Numbered from the stretch's first letter, positions 23,459 to 34,651 are shown. The stretch is 64,000 nt of DNA from Eledone cirrhosa (GCA_964016885.1 OZ024743.1:127825365-127889364), one strand, 5' to 3'. The notes: generated by a model not told the origin, from the sequence alone. Program-made: numbers and translations.

Positions 23459-23510
<52 letters not shown>
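23459..23510. repeat. (TA)n array
   Basis: Follows the PLE end fragment. Confidence 0.95.
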
Positions 23511-23511
<1 letters not shown>

Positions 23512-23626
23512 ACCAAAATTAAATTAAGGATGTCATGTCTGAGAAACATGCGCCATAACCTCTGTAGAATATGCTCAAAGATTCCAATGAATAGATCCGA
23601 GCATTTATATCAACTAGAAATCGCTT

Positions 23627-23629
<3 letters not shown>

Positions 23630-23692
<63 letters not shown>
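23630..23692. repeat. (TA)n array
   Basis: Abuts the left arm of the next inverted repeat. Confidence 0.95.
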
Positions 23693-23693
<1 letters not shown>

Positions 23694-23697
<4 letters not shown>

Positions 23698-24315
23698 AAC
23701 ATATGAAACAATCACAGGGGATAATTTGTAAAGAGTGAAAGCACACACAGCTAGGTAGGTAACTAATTAAAGTTTAACGAGAATTTCAAATATAGATACC
23801 TTTTAAAAACGATTAATCTCCTTTGTATATATTTCATTAATTAAAGAAATATATTTCACCATCAATCGGTAAATCACAGTAGTCAAATCTCGGATCGTCA
23901 GCAAAGGAGAAGATTTAACTATCTGTGTTTACACAGCACATGCAAATCTGTGAATGACTAGAAGCACGTGTTGCATTTTAAAAAGCATACACACATCGTA
24001 CCATCGTCTTCACAGTGGCATGAATAGGATTGTCGACAGCTAGAAATAGCAGCCAAGTCCTTTCAACTGAGTTACCTCTACAATTAAGGAGCCGTATATA
24101 TAACGTTGCTGACGATCCGGGATTTGACTACTATGATTTACCGATTGATGGTGAAATATATTTATTTAATGAAATATATACAAAGGAGATTAATCATTTT
24201 TAAAAGGTATCTATATTTGAAGTTCTCGTTAAACTTTAGTTAGTTACCTACCTAGCTGTGTGTGCTTACACTCTTTACAAATTATACCCTGTGATTGTTT
24301 CATATGTTTATTATA
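23694..24315. mobile_element. Inverted-repeat element with 200-bp core
   Basis: Arms about 23,694-23,905 and 24,100-24,315 are reverse complements (end blocks AAACATATGAAACAATCACA and GTTTCATATGTTTATT). The arms carry CTGACGA at 23,895-23,901 (minus) and 24,109-24,115 (plus), preceded by GTTG on the plus arm. The rest of a hammerhead is degenerate. The core has no frame. Confidence 0.85.
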
Positions 24316-24351
24316 TATATATATGTATTTCAATCGATTTTTAGTTGATAT

Positions 24352-24355
<4 letters not shown>

Positions 24356-24426
<71 letters not shown>
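24356..24426. repeat. (TA)n array
   Basis: Near-perfect run. Confidence 0.97.
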
Positions 24427-24428
<2 letters not shown>

Positions 24429-24530
24429 CAAGATGTATGGTAGGTCGTATGTGAATCGCGATGATCACGCCTGACCTACCAAATATGCCACGGTAGCTAG
24501 TTAAGCTCTATGCGTATAAGCAGAGCAGAA

Positions 24531-24646
24531 ATATTAATGAAAAAGAACAAAGGAACTATTATGACATTATAACAAGTTTATTGCCGAGAAACGGCTGTCG
24601 GCAATAAACTTGTTATAATGTCATAATAGTTCTTTTGTTCTTTTTC

Positions 24647-24656
<10 letters not shown>
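24531..24656. mobile_element. Foldback, about 126 bp
   Basis: Arms (ATGAAAAAGAACAAAGGAAC and inverse) are near perfect, with a loop around GAAACGGCTG. TA follows on the right. Confidence 0.9.

Positions 24657-24734
<78 letters not shown>
24650..24734. repeat. (TA)n array
   Basis: Between the foldback and PLE composite G1. Confidence 0.97.
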
Positions 24735-24738
<4 letters not shown>

Positions 24739-26427
24739 GTGGTAAGGAACCAGATGGACCATAACGCACCAAAGTACTCAATACTTAGGGTAGTAGAGTG
24801 GGTAATAGGAACGAGTAGGACCCCGACGGCTGAGCTCAAGCCGTTTCGACGGCTAATTCTGGACTAAATGAACATTTTTATCCTGGTACATGAATAGCCG
24901 AGCTTCCCAGGGCGTAATTCCATATATGGTAAAAGTGATTGTCACAAGGATTGGTCAAAAGTTTGTTGTTGAGACACATAATTCTATCATGGCATTTTGT
25001 GGAAGTAAGGGGTGGCTGAACTTGCCAGTAGAAGAAAGAGGGAGAGGGAGTGGAGGAAACCCAGTCGTGCGTTGATAGTGCCAACTACAAGCAGGATCCT
25101 AAGGATAAGAGGTCAAGAAAGTATACTAGGGAGAGAAGGGGGAGGAAGTCGAAACAATAAGTAAATCAATATGAAGTAAATATATAGAAGAAGAATAAGA
25201 ATGTTAAAAATATAAAAAAAACAATTTCTGGTTACTATTCCCTTACCACAATCATCAAGTCTCTCACTGGTACTGCCAAACTATGGAAAAGTTTAATAGG
25301 TGGGACGGAATACTAAATACGAGATTGTAGTGAAAGAATTTTATGAGTTAGTAGTAATCGTCCAAATCTATCTTACAGTGACAGGTCAACAAGTAGGGGG
25401 CCAAAGTACTAAAGAAATTACTACGAAATAAAAATTCAGAGCCCCGAAACTAATACGAAATAATAATTCAGAATCCCGAAAAAGAATACTAATACGATAT
25501 ATAAGGGTGCCGCTACGGTACAAATATTCTAATACAAACTACATAAATGCTCGTACGATATATATGAAAAATTTGATACGAAAAATTAATTCAGAATCCC
25601 CCCACCCTCCAAAAATAAATACTGATATACGAGAAACTAAAGCAGAGATACCACTAAGAAATCTAGAAAGCACGGAAAAGGGGCAGCCATCGGATAAGAA
25701 AGCAAGTATCTGGGGTCTATCACATCTGCTATAAAAAGCGGAGTCGGCCAATTCTATCATAGAATAGGGGATGGGGTGGGGGTACTGAGGCTACAAAGGA
25801 CCGAAGGGCTGCCTCGGGGTGGGCGAGAAAGTGAAGAGGACGACGACAAAGGAGAACTGGGGTGGAAGGACTGGGAAGGGATGGGGGAAGAAGGAAATAC
25901 AGAGGAAACGATAAAAAAATATATAAGAAAATCTTACGTCTACCTTTGCAAGCAGGGGTTACCCATTACAAAGTCGGCAAGTGGGGTGTTACAGCCCTTG
26001 TCTACCCCCCCCCCCCCCCCGGGTCATTATGGGGTTTGAGGGCGAGGTAAGTCCTACGCAATCTGTGTTTGCATGCAGTTACCAGTTCGCCTTTCTTGTT
26101 TAGGAGTTGGTCCGTCGAAAACACCATTTGTAATGTTTCCTCTGAGCTTAAATTACACGGACGGCCTCCTCCCGTGTAAGAGTTGGCTCTGGACAGTAAG
26201 CACCAAGTGAGATCATAGATTATATTGTTATCTTTGAGGTCCCAGATGTGGCCCGAAAGTGTGGTGGCGTGACTTTTGACCAATCCTTGTGACAATCACT
26301 TTTACCATATATGGAATTACCCCTGAGAAGCTCGGCTATTCATGTACCAGGATAAAAAATGTTCATTTAGTCCAGAATTAGCCGTCGAAACGAATTGAGC
26401 TCTGCCGTCGGGGTCTACTCGTTCCTA
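24735..26427 (-). mobile_element. PLE composite G1
   Basis: The element reads on the minus strand. Its 3' end is the arm at 24,735-25,080 (GTCCATCTGGTTCC end). Then come a 3'UTR homologous to that of 29.15-29.75 kb (ACCCCGAGGCAG block) and the GIY-YIG fragment at 26,000-26,280. On its 5' side lies an inverted, shorter copy of the same 3' end (26,281-26,427). The junction falls at the shared bases AAAAGT. Confidence 0.8.
26002..26295 (-). pseudogene. PLE GIY-YIG C-terminal fragment
   Basis: Reads SHATTLSGHIWDLKDN, LTWCLLSRANSYTGG, CNLSSEETLQMVF, LNKKGELVTACKHR. It is nearly the same protein as the fragment at 28,763. The GIY-YIG start is missing because the inverted arm begins there. One cysteine of the CxxC pair is changed (CNLS for CNLC). 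Confidence 0.8.
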
Positions 26428-26433
26428 TATATA

Positions 26434-26478
<45 letters not shown>
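26428..26478. repeat. (TA)n array
   Basis: Between composite G1 and the family F end. Confidence 0.95.
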
Positions 26479-26481
<3 letters not shown>

Positions 26482-26865
26482 TAAACGGAATAGAAAATGC
26501 TGACAAATTGTTCACAGTGAAAAATAGTTTAATTAGGAATAAGTGAGAATTAGTAATAGTATTGGTTAGTATTGAGTTTTGGTTTTTACCGGTTGCGCAT
26601 TTCTAATGCTTTTCAAAAATAATTTTGAGATAGAGCGTCCGTGATGTTTGCTCTGATCTGATTAGTTTGGGGAATTCTACCTGTTTTTATGTTAAAAAAA
26701 AGTGGCTCCAGCGGTATTAAAATAAGTTTTGCGTCAATTCGTGTTGCAAAAATTCTTGTGGTCAAAACAATTTTGATTGGTCGGTAGAGGTCATGTGAAT
26801 GTAAAAAATTGATTTTGCGCCAAATGTAGGTTTGTGTCGGCTGACTGAGAAATAAGTCTTTCACA
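26479..26865 (-). mobile_element. Family F, single-arm copy with extra interior
   Basis: 26,479-26,660 matches one arm of the foldbacks at 7.4 and 13.5 kb. It then continues into about 200 bp of other sequence without turning back. It shows that the foldback arm is normally one end of a longer element. Confidence 0.75.
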
Positions 26866-26867
26866 AC

Positions 26868-27335
<468 letters not shown>

Positions 27336-27465
27336 TACTGGTAAAATGGTGTATATTATTCGATATTTTCAGTAAAATCGATTCTCTCAATAGAACATCA
27401 AAAACCTTAATAATAAAAGGTGTGAAATGTTATATAGTATTGGCATAATACCAAGGTGTGTGTGA

Positions 27466-27670
27466 GTGTGTCCAGATTTTACGTACTGCAAGGGGGATCC
27501 ATTGGGCCTTACCGTATTGGAATACCTGTGCACAAATATGTATCTGGAGTGTGTCCAGAAATTGTATACCTGGGCACAAATATGTATCTGGAGTGTGTCC
27601 AGATTGTACGTACTGCAAGGGGAATTCATTAGGCCTTGCCGTATTGGAATACCTGTGCACAAATATGTAT
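27466..27670. repeat. Tandem repeat of CCTGTGCACAAATATGTAT units
   Basis: Two roughly 85-bp units (GTGTCCAGATTTTACGTACT and GTGTCCAGATTGTACGTACT) flank a shortened unit of about 44 bp. Confidence 0.85.
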
Positions 27671-27918
27671 GTGCCCATCAGTGTGAAATGCATGTGTGCG
27701 TTTATGTATGTGTGTGTGTCGGCACGTTTATATCTAGAGACATCAAAAGGTATGCAAATTTGTGTATATTTGTGTTGCACCATAGAACATGTGTGTTTAC
27801 GTATGTCATTGTGTTTATATGTAGGTAGAGATGTATGCTGATGTAGGTATGTATGTTGATGTGTGTATGTTGTGGGTTCGTCTTAGGGAGAAGTGTTTAG
27901 ACGGGGTCCGTATTTGTT

Positions 27919-27920
<2 letters not shown>

Positions 27921-27992
<72 letters not shown>

Positions 27993-28001
27993 ATATATAC
28001 C

Positions 28002-28054
<53 letters not shown>

Positions 28055-28086
28055 TCATACATACATACATACATATATATATATAT
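27921..28086. repeat. (TA)n array with CATA patch
   Basis: Abuts the left arm of composite G2. Confidence 0.96.
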
Positions 28087-30055
28087 AACGAAGGAGTTGT
28101 GGTAAGGAACCAGATGGACCATAACGCACCAGAGTACTCAATACTTAAGGTAGTAGAGTGGGTAATAGGAGAAAGTAAGACCCCGAGGTAGAGCTCAAGC
28201 CGTTTCGACGGCTATTTCTGGACTAAAGTAAGAGTTTTTTTAGTTTGGTAAATAAATAGCCGAACTTTTCAAGAGGTACTTCCTTATATGGGAAGATTGT
28301 AGTTGTCAAAAGGATTGGTCAAAATTTGTAGCAGACACACGAAAGTCTATCATGGCAGTGGGTGCGGGGTGCGGGTGGCTGAACTCTCCTGTAGAACGAT
28401 AGGGGAGTGGGTAGAGCCGGTCAAGTATTGAAGGCGAAATCTACACGGCAAATTCTAAGGAATGTGTGTGAAAGTAGGCCAGAGGAGGTAGGCAAAAAAA
28501 GGTTTCTTTAGAAAAAGGAGGGGGGACGTTATAGAATTGGTAAATCAAACAACACCGCTACCACAACATAATCAACAAAACCACTATCAAGTTATCCTAC
28601 AGCACCACACCTAACTTCGCACAAAACGTCGTCTCCTCAAACAACAAAAAACTGAACCCCAAAGGAAGAAACAACCTAGAAATTAGTGGAGAGCCGACCA
28701 GGAGGTGTAACTGCCCTGATAGATCTACGTGCCCCCTCAACAACAGATGCCGAGAACGTAACGTGATCTACCAGTGCAACGTGAGGACGGACACCTCCAA
28801 CAAAGCCTATATAGAATTAACCGCCTGTGACTTTAAGACCCGGCTCTACCAACACCGACATACGTTCCGAAAGCCGGTTCGGCGACATGCCACCACACTT
28901 TCGGGCCATATTTGGGACCTCCAGCATAATAATATAACTTACCATCTTACTTGGAGCTTACTGTCCAGAGCTAACTCTTACACGGGAGGACGCCGTCCGT
29001 GTAACTTATGCTTGGAGGAAACATTACAAATGCTGTTTACGAAGAATCAACTCCTAAACAAAAAAGACGAACTGGTAACTGCATGCAAACACAGATTGCG
29101 GAAGACTTACCTCGCCCTCAAACCCCCTAACGATTCGGGTGGATAGACTAGGGCTGAAACACTCCACTTGCTGAGTAAGATAGGGAAAACCCTAACTTAT
29201 ATAGGTAGATGTACCTCTTTTCTTTTCCTCTGTTTTCTTCTTCCCTTTGTCTCCTCCTATCACTTCTTTCCACTACCGATCTTCTTCCTCGTTCGTTTCG
29301 TTGTTGTTGTTTTGTCCCCTTTCGCCTACCCCGAGGCAGTCCATCTTTAGCCTCAGTACCACACCCCAGTAACTTATAGATAGCATTGGCCGATTACGCT
29401 ATACTAATTATTCATAGCAGCTGTGTCAGACCCCAGAGATGTGGTATTAATTTTTAATACCCAATTCTAAATTTTCAATAATTCTCATCTAGCAACTCAT
29501 TTTATAGCATTGGCCGAAAAAGCAGAACCAACTAAATATAGCAGCTGTGTTAGACTCCTTAGTTTTTGTTTTATTTCACTTCTCACTTTCTAATCTTACA
29601 TTCTGATATATCTTTCTCTCATGTTTTATTATATTCTTTTTTTTTTCATTATATTCTTTTTTATATTTTTTCATTGTCCCCTATTCATATTTCATTTACC
29701 AATTCTATAACATCCCTCCTCCTTTTTCTGCCTACCTCCTCTGGCCTACTTTCACACATATTCCTTAGAATTTGCCGTGTAGATTTCACCTTCAATGCTT
29801 GACCGGCTCTACCCACTCCCCTATCGTTCTACAGGCAAGTTCAGCCACCCCCACCCCGCACCCACTGCCATGATAGACTTTCCTGTGTCTGCTACAAATT
29901 TTGACCAATCCTCTTGACAACTACAATCTTCCCATATAAGGAAGTACCCCTTGAAAAGTTCGGCTATTTATTTACCAGACTAAAAATAACTCTTACTTTA
30001 GTCTAGAAATAGCCGTCGAAGCGGCTTGAGCTCTGCCGTCGGGGTCTTACTTTCT

Positions 30056-30062
<7 letters not shown>
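28087..30062 (+). mobile_element. PLE composite G2
   Basis: The left arm 28,087-28,490 is the whole PLE G 3' end in inverted (minus) sense. The GIY-YIG coding part is at 28,665-29,146 and the 3'UTR at 29,147-29,780. The right arm 29,781-30,060 is the 3' end in plus sense, stopping at CTTTCTCCTATA. TA arrays lie on both sides. G1 and G2 have the same parts, but the longer arm is on opposite sides relative to coding direction. Confidence 0.85.
28665..29146 (+). pseudogene. PLE zinc motif plus GIY-YIG endonuclease
   Basis: An open frame with the cysteine motif CNCPDRSTCPLNNRC, then VIYQCNVRTDTSNKAYIELT (GIY-YIG start, YIG changed to YIE), DFKTRLYQHRHTFRK, SGHIWDLQHNN, CNLCLEETLQML, KKDELVTACKHRLRKTYL. 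The frame is intact to a stop, but the RT part is absent and the YIG glycine is replaced, so it is unlikely to act alone. It would nick target DNA in a full element. Confidence 0.82.

Positions 30063-30092
<30 letters not shown>
30057..30092. repeat. (TA)n array
   Basis: Right border of composite G2. Confidence 0.95.
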
Positions 30093-30094
<2 letters not shown>

Positions 30095-30230
30095 CTACAT
30101 TGTGTAATGTGTCCTTTCTCCTTTGACTGCTTTTCTAGCAGATTGAGTAGCCATATAAAAGGTCCTTCTCTTTCCCTCTACCTCTGTAAGAGTGAATGTG
30201 TGTGTGTGTATGTGTGTGTTTCATTAATAT

Positions 30231-30545
30231 ACTAGTTGACCCGTACCGTCAATAATGATGGCAATAACATTCTAAATTTGAGTGTATATAAATTCTGGAA
30301 TCATATATACCTGGAAACTTTGAGTTTTGGTAAATTAATAGTCTGCATAAAAGAAACCCTATAGTTAATGTAGAGCACTGACAGGTGGAAATGTATAAAA
30401 TATGAATTGTATTTTAATAATATATTTCTAAGATATAATTTCATAAATGTTCAGCATATATGTATAAGTGACATACATGATTAAATGTATAAGTACCTTC
30501 GGGAAAATAACTATATACAGGGTCAAATGCAGGATTAGAACCCAG
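30231..30545 (-). mobile_element. Helitron 3'-end fragment
   Basis: ACTAGTTGACCCGTACCGTC gives a minus-strand CTAG|T terminus like the other two Helitron pieces. No helicase is seen. The inner border is uncertain. Confidence 0.5.
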
Positions 30546-30559
30546 GATCTTATGAGTGA

Positions 30560-31018
30560 AAAGCATTTCTAAGTCTAGCAACACGACTGAGATAGGAAAT
30601 GCACAGTGAATGCAGAAGATATGCGTAGACTGGAGAGAAATAAAGCAGCCATGCTTCGTTGGATGTGCAATGTAAGTGTGAGAGAAAAGCAGAGTTTAGA
30701 TGAACTGAGGAAGGAGGTAGGTTTAAGAGGAATGCGAGGTGGTGTGCAGGAGAGAAGACTGCGTTGGTATATGTGATACGCATGGATGATGATCGATTGG
30801 TGAAGAAGTGCCAAGAAATGCTAGTAGAAGGAAGCCGCAGTAGAGGTAAACCGAGAAAGATCTGGCGAGAGGTGTTGAAAGCTGACTTCAAATCGCTGAG
30901 ACTTATAGAGGAGATGACGAAGAAATGCGGCAAGTGAAAAGATGCTGTGCTGAGAAGGACCCATCCAACCGATGCAAGCGTGGAAAAATGAACGTAAAAA
31001 CGATGATGATGATGATAT
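30560..31018 (+). pseudogene. LINE C-terminal fragment
   Basis: Frames read RYA and ECRR-like pieces, then RMDDDRLVKKCQEMLVEGSRS, RGKPRKIWREVLKADFKSLR and EEMTKKCGK. This is the C-terminus of the LINE seen inverted at 39.9-40.9 kb. It ends in GATGAT units. Confidence 0.8.
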
Positions 31019-31036
31019 ACAGACACACACACACAC

Positions 31037-31091
<55 letters not shown>
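31019..31091. repeat. CA then (TA)n
   Basis: TA abuts the palindrome that follows. Confidence 0.95.
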
Positions 31092-31092
<1 letters not shown>

Positions 31093-31147
31093 GATATTGA
31101 CAAATGGAAACTATATTTATAAAACCATATTTATTTCATTATACATA

Positions 31148-31188
31148 TTTCAAGGATACCAAGTTAAATTATGGTATGCCTTCATCAG
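31148..31188 (-). ncRNA. Hammerhead-like core, left arm
   Basis: Mirror of the core at 31,353: CTGATGA, stem II AGGCATACCA/TGGTATCCTT, GAAA. No convincing stem I. Confidence 0.45.
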
Positions 31189-31352
31189 ACAAAATACAAT
31201 ATATACCAGTTTTATAAATAAACATTGACGTATCCTTTCAAAATGCGACCGTTACTTTTGGAAGACATCATGATGTCTTCCAAAAGTAACGGTCGCATTT
31301 TGAAAGGATACGTCAATGTTTATTTATAAAACTGGTATATATTGTATTTTGT

Positions 31353-31393
31353 CTGATGAAGGCATACCATAATTTAACTTGGTATCCTTGAAA
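31353..31393 (+). ncRNA. Hammerhead-like core, right arm
   Basis: CTGATGA, stem II AGGCATACCA with TGGTATCCTT (one mismatch, one G-U), GAAA, then ATGTA as a possible short stem III and site. Stem I is not complementary. The diverged copy at 34,610 keeps the box and repairs stem II. Confidence 0.5.
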
Positions 31394-31499
31394 TATGTAT
31401 AATGAAATAAATATGGTTTTATAAATATACTTTCCATTTGTCAATATCGTATATCTACTCCAAATACTTGTCGAGTGCTTTATATCAGTTATAAAAATA

Positions 31500-31574
31500 T
31501 TTGCTTGTTGTATCCCAACAATTTAAATATATAATTATATATTTAAATATATAATTATATACAATTTAAATATA

Positions 31575-31616
<42 letters not shown>
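31500..31616. repeat. ATAATTATA-rich repeat and TA run
   Basis: AATTTAAATATATAATTATA units then TA. Confidence 0.85.
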
Positions 31617-31654
31617 TAAAATGTGGAGAAGGAGCACACGAGTTGGAATATATA

Positions 31655-31985
31655 TATGTAAATAGGGGGAAAAAAACGATTATTAGGAAGAAAAATATTT
31701 TTTTTCCTTTATTTTTTCCTTTATTTTTTTATCTTTTTTCTGGGTTAGAAAATGTTTAAAACAAAATATATTACATTGTGTGAAGTGTTAAGGAATTAGT
31801 TTATTTATTAATTAATTAACAATAGCATTTATTTATTTATTTAATAATTGTCAAATACCGGTTTCAGCATTTTATGTATTATCAAATTATGTGAGTGGGA
31901 GAGAAAAAAAAAGGGGGGGGGGTTGTATTGGTATAAAATGTAGGAGAGAAGATAAGGTGATATTGAAATTGGAAAGAAAGAATAT
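31655..31985 (-). mobile_element. PLE-type 3' end, minus copy
   Basis: Minus strand: AATGCTGAAACCGGTATTTG with TTGATAA upstream, then an AT-rich tail. The plus-strand partner is at 33,120-33,355, so 31.66-33.36 kb looks like an inverted pair with SINEs between. Confidence 0.6.
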
Positions 31986-31989
31986 TATT

Positions 31990-32180
31990 TACAAGGGCGG
32001 TGGATTGGCAGTATCGGTAGATGGTCGGACGCCATGCTTTGACGCGTAGAGTTACGGCCCTTGCCATTCTGAGTTCAAATCCCGCCGAGGTTAACTTTGC
32101 CTTTCATCCTTACGATAAAATAAAGTACCAGTAATACACTGGGTAATTGCTGGCCTTGTGCCAAAAGTAGAAACAATTAT
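31990..32180 (+). mobile_element. Full-length SINE
   Basis: GGATTGGCAGTATCGG to GTAGAAACAATTATTTACA. ATTATTTACAA repeats on both sides as a target duplication. Confidence 0.9.
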
Positions 32181-32384
32181 TTACAAACAAGGTTTTTGAA
32201 GTAAAAAAAAAAGTGGGTGATGTGGAACATGATAAGGTAATGGCAAAGAAAGAATAATATTATTTACAGGCATAGTTCTTGAGGATAAGCAGTTCAAAAA
32301 GTGTTATTATGGCAGGAGGGCTTAGAGGAGTTGATCCATGATGGAGGCAAATGGTAGTCTGCTACCATATTAGAGTATGGTGGT

Positions 32385-32572
32385 AACCGATCAGAGATGT
32401 TCGGTAGAGAATCGGACGCCATGCTTTTCAGCATAGTTACGTCCCTTTACGGTCTGAGTTCAAATCCCGCCGAGGTTCACTTTGCCTTTCATCCTTACGG
32501 GGTCGATAAAATAAAGTACCAGCAATGTACTGGGTAATTGCTGGCCTTGTGCCAAAAGTAGAAACAATTATG
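32385..32572 (+). mobile_element. SINE, near full
   Basis: From TCGGTAGAGAATCGG to GTAGAAACAATTATG, followed by a TG run. Confidence 0.88.
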
Positions 32573-32620
32573 CTTGTGTGTGTGTGTGTGTGTGTGTGTG
32601 TTTGTGTGTGTGTATGTATA
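32573..32620. repeat. (TG)n
   Basis: Short TG array. Confidence 0.95.
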
Positions 32621-32885
32621 TCAAGTGCGTTGTATTCTTGAGCAATATTTTACGTTGCTCTAGTTTGCTCAGTCGTAGAAATGGGTTGCGACGTCACTGG
32701 TACCAAACTGTATCGGTCATTGCCTTTTCCTTGGACAACATCAGTGGTGTGGAGAGAAGGGAGGGTGTGCATGGGCGTTTGTTGGTCTTCCACAAACACA
32801 GTTTGCTCAGAATTGTGCATCGTAGGGGAACTTTCTAGGTGCAAAACCTTGGTCATTTGTGATCGAAGGAGGCCTGAGGTATTAT
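32621..32885 (-). mobile_element. SINE-like repeat, second family
   Basis: Blocks TTGAGCAATATTTTACG, GTTGCGACGTCACTGG, TTTCCTTGGACAACATC and AACTTTCTAGGTGCAA look like a widespread cephalopod dispersed repeat. Orientation is tentative. Confidence 0.5.
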
Positions 32886-32970
32886 GTTACACACACACAC
32901 AGACACGCGCGCGCACATATATGTATATGTATATATATATAAAGGTATATATATATATATATACAAAGCA
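32886..32970. repeat. CA, CG and TA microsatellite
   Basis: ACACAC then GCGCGC then TATATA. Confidence 0.9.
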
Positions 32971-33127
32971 ATTAGCAGAGAAGGATGGACAGACAAATTT
33001 ACTTTCTTCTCTGAAGGATCACGAATGTTAAAATTAACTTTTCTTCCACTCTCTCTCTATATTTTTTTTATTATTATTATTTTCACTATTTGTACAAATA
33101 TGCAACTTAACAATATTCTGCATATCC

Positions 33128-33165
33128 GCAATTGACAATGCATTTAATGCTGAAACCGGTATTGT
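33128..33165 (+). ncRNA. Decayed hammerhead-like motif
   Basis: Stem I GCAA/TTGT, box TTGACAA (for CUGANGA), hairpin TGCAT/ATGC, GAAAC, CG loop, GTA. The box has lost key bases, so it is probably inactive. Confidence 0.4.
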
Positions 33166-33176
33166 AAATAAATTAA

Positions 33177-33300
33177 TTGTTTCTACTTTTTGTCACAAGG
33201 CCACCAATTACTCATTACATTACTGGTACTTTATTTTATCGACCCCATAAGGATGAAAGGCAAAGTTAACCTCGGCGGATTTGAACTCAGACCGTAAAAA
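33177..33300 (-). mobile_element. SINE 3' part
   Basis: TTGTTTCTACTTTTTGTCAC to CGGCGGATTTGAACTCAGAC. Confidence 0.88.
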
Positions 33301-33351
33301 TATCTCTTCAACATTTTCTACTGAAAAAAATATTTTTTCCTTCTACTATTT

Positions 33352-33355
<4 letters not shown>

Positions 33356-33428
<73 letters not shown>
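33356..33428. repeat. (TA)n array
   Basis: Left border of the nested inverted repeat. Confidence 0.97.
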
Positions 33429-33430
<2 letters not shown>

Positions 33431-33533
33431 GAACATTTATTATAATGCTCGGTGTGTTTGTAAACAAACATCCCGTATTAAGCCGTAGTGTCTAGCAACC
33501 ATCGTTGCTCGTTTGTTCAACACTGACAAAGGA

Positions 33534-33576
33534 ATGCTGTACTAGTTTCAAGCTTATTAGCTATCGTCAGCAACGT
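33534..33576 (-). ncRNA. Hammerhead ribozyme-like motif, left arm
   Basis: Minus strand: ACGTTG, CTGACGA, stem II AGCT/AGCT with loop AATA, TGAAAC, loop TA, GTA site, then CAGCAT. Stem I has one mismatch compared with the right-arm copy. Confidence 0.6.
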
Positions 33577-33940
33577 ATACCTTCCTGCCAGATTGTTGAA
33601 CCTATATACTTACCTTAAGTATATTAACGGCTGAGTAGCCCAATTTGCATATCGTGTGGGTTAATCGGCCGGGTGCACCGAAAACGATAAACGGAAAAAT
33701 GAAACGAAATTTCATTTCCCACTCTTAGTACGGCTGTTACTTAAATATAAGTATGTACACGTACATACATATATGTATACAGACGTACAGTAGTATGTAT
33801 ATACATACATGCACACATATATATATGTACGTATGGATTCACCGAACATTTATTATAATGCTCGGTGTGTTTAAGTAACTGCCGTACTTAGAGTGGGAAA
33901 TGAAATTTCGTTTCATTTTTATATAAATATATATATATAG

Positions 33941-34045
33941 CCGTCGGGGTCCTACTGGTTCCTATTACCCACTCTACTACCCTAAGTATTGAGTACTTTG
34001 GTGCGTTATGGTCCATCTGGTTCCTTAACACATTTCCTTCGTTAT
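33941..34045 (+). mobile_element. Family G 3'-end fragment
   Basis: Begins CCGTCGGGGTCCTAC and runs to CCTTCGTTATATA, the terminal 100 bp of the PLE G end, starting just upstream of the GTC|GGGG position. Confidence 0.75.
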
Positions 34046-34079
34046 ATATATATATATAAATATACATATATATATAAAG

Positions 34080-34147
<68 letters not shown>

Positions 34148-34260
34148 ATATATATATATATATAAAGGTGTATATATTATACATATATATATATAAAGGT
34201 GTATATATATACATATATATATAAAGGTGTATATATATACATATATATATATATATATGT
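34046..34260. repeat. TA array with AAAGGTG spacers
   Basis: TATATATAAAGGTGTATATA units are repeated several times. The same spacer style occurs at 35.15-35.37 kb. Confidence 0.9.
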
Positions 34261-34411
34261 ATATATGGAAAGTTATATTTAAATTGTTGGGTTACAACTA
34301 GTAAATATTTATAACTGATATAAAAGCACTCGACAAATATTTGGAGTATATTTACAATATTAAATAAATGGAAACTATATTTATAAAACCATATCTATTT
34401 CATTATATATA

Positions 34412-34453
34412 TTTCAGGGATATCATATTAACAATATGCTATGCCTTCCTCAG
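34412..34453 (-). ncRNA. Hammerhead-like core, left arm
   Basis: Mirror of 34,610 on the minus strand: CTGAGGA, long stem II, GAAA. Confidence 0.45.
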
Positions 34454-34609
34454 ACAAAATACAATATAAACAGTTTTATAGATAAATAGATTCGACATAC
34501 CGTAACAACATCGACTTGTATTTGAAAAGCAACCTTTTCAAATACAAGTCGATGTTGTTACGGTATGTCGAATCTATTTATCTATAAAACTGTTTATATT
34601 GTATTTTGT

Positions 34610-34651
34610 CTGAGGAAGGCATAGCATATTGTTAATATGATATCCCTGAAA
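34610..34651 (+). ncRNA. Hammerhead-like core, right arm
   Basis: CTGAGGA, stem II AGGCATAGCATATT with AATATGATATCCCT (two mismatches), GAAA. The variable box base and the rebuilt stem relative to 31,353 fit a conserved RNA core. Stem I is not evident. Confidence 0.5.

Larger units (their letters stand above)
31092..31452. mobile_element. Foldback, about 360 bp, almost perfect
   Basis: Centre near 31,270 (GACATCATGATGTC). Both arms carry CTGATGA with a paired stem II and GAAA. A related foldback is at 34.37 kb. The sequence right of this one (31,445-31,530) reappears inverted left of that one (34,275-34,365), so both derive from one longer element end. Confidence 0.93.
33120..33355 (+). mobile_element. 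PLE-type 3' end with inserted SINE
   Basis: AATGCTGAAACCGGTATTG, then a minus-strand SINE at 33,177-33,300, then an AT-rich remainder that ends at TA. Confidence 0.6.

Noticed and set aside
29990..30055. GAAAC, GGC...GCC and GTC|GGGG in family G ends as a full hammerhead
   Set aside because: A perfect stem III and GUC site are present, but no CUGANGA box or matching stem I strand was found in any of the copies. Treated as unproven.
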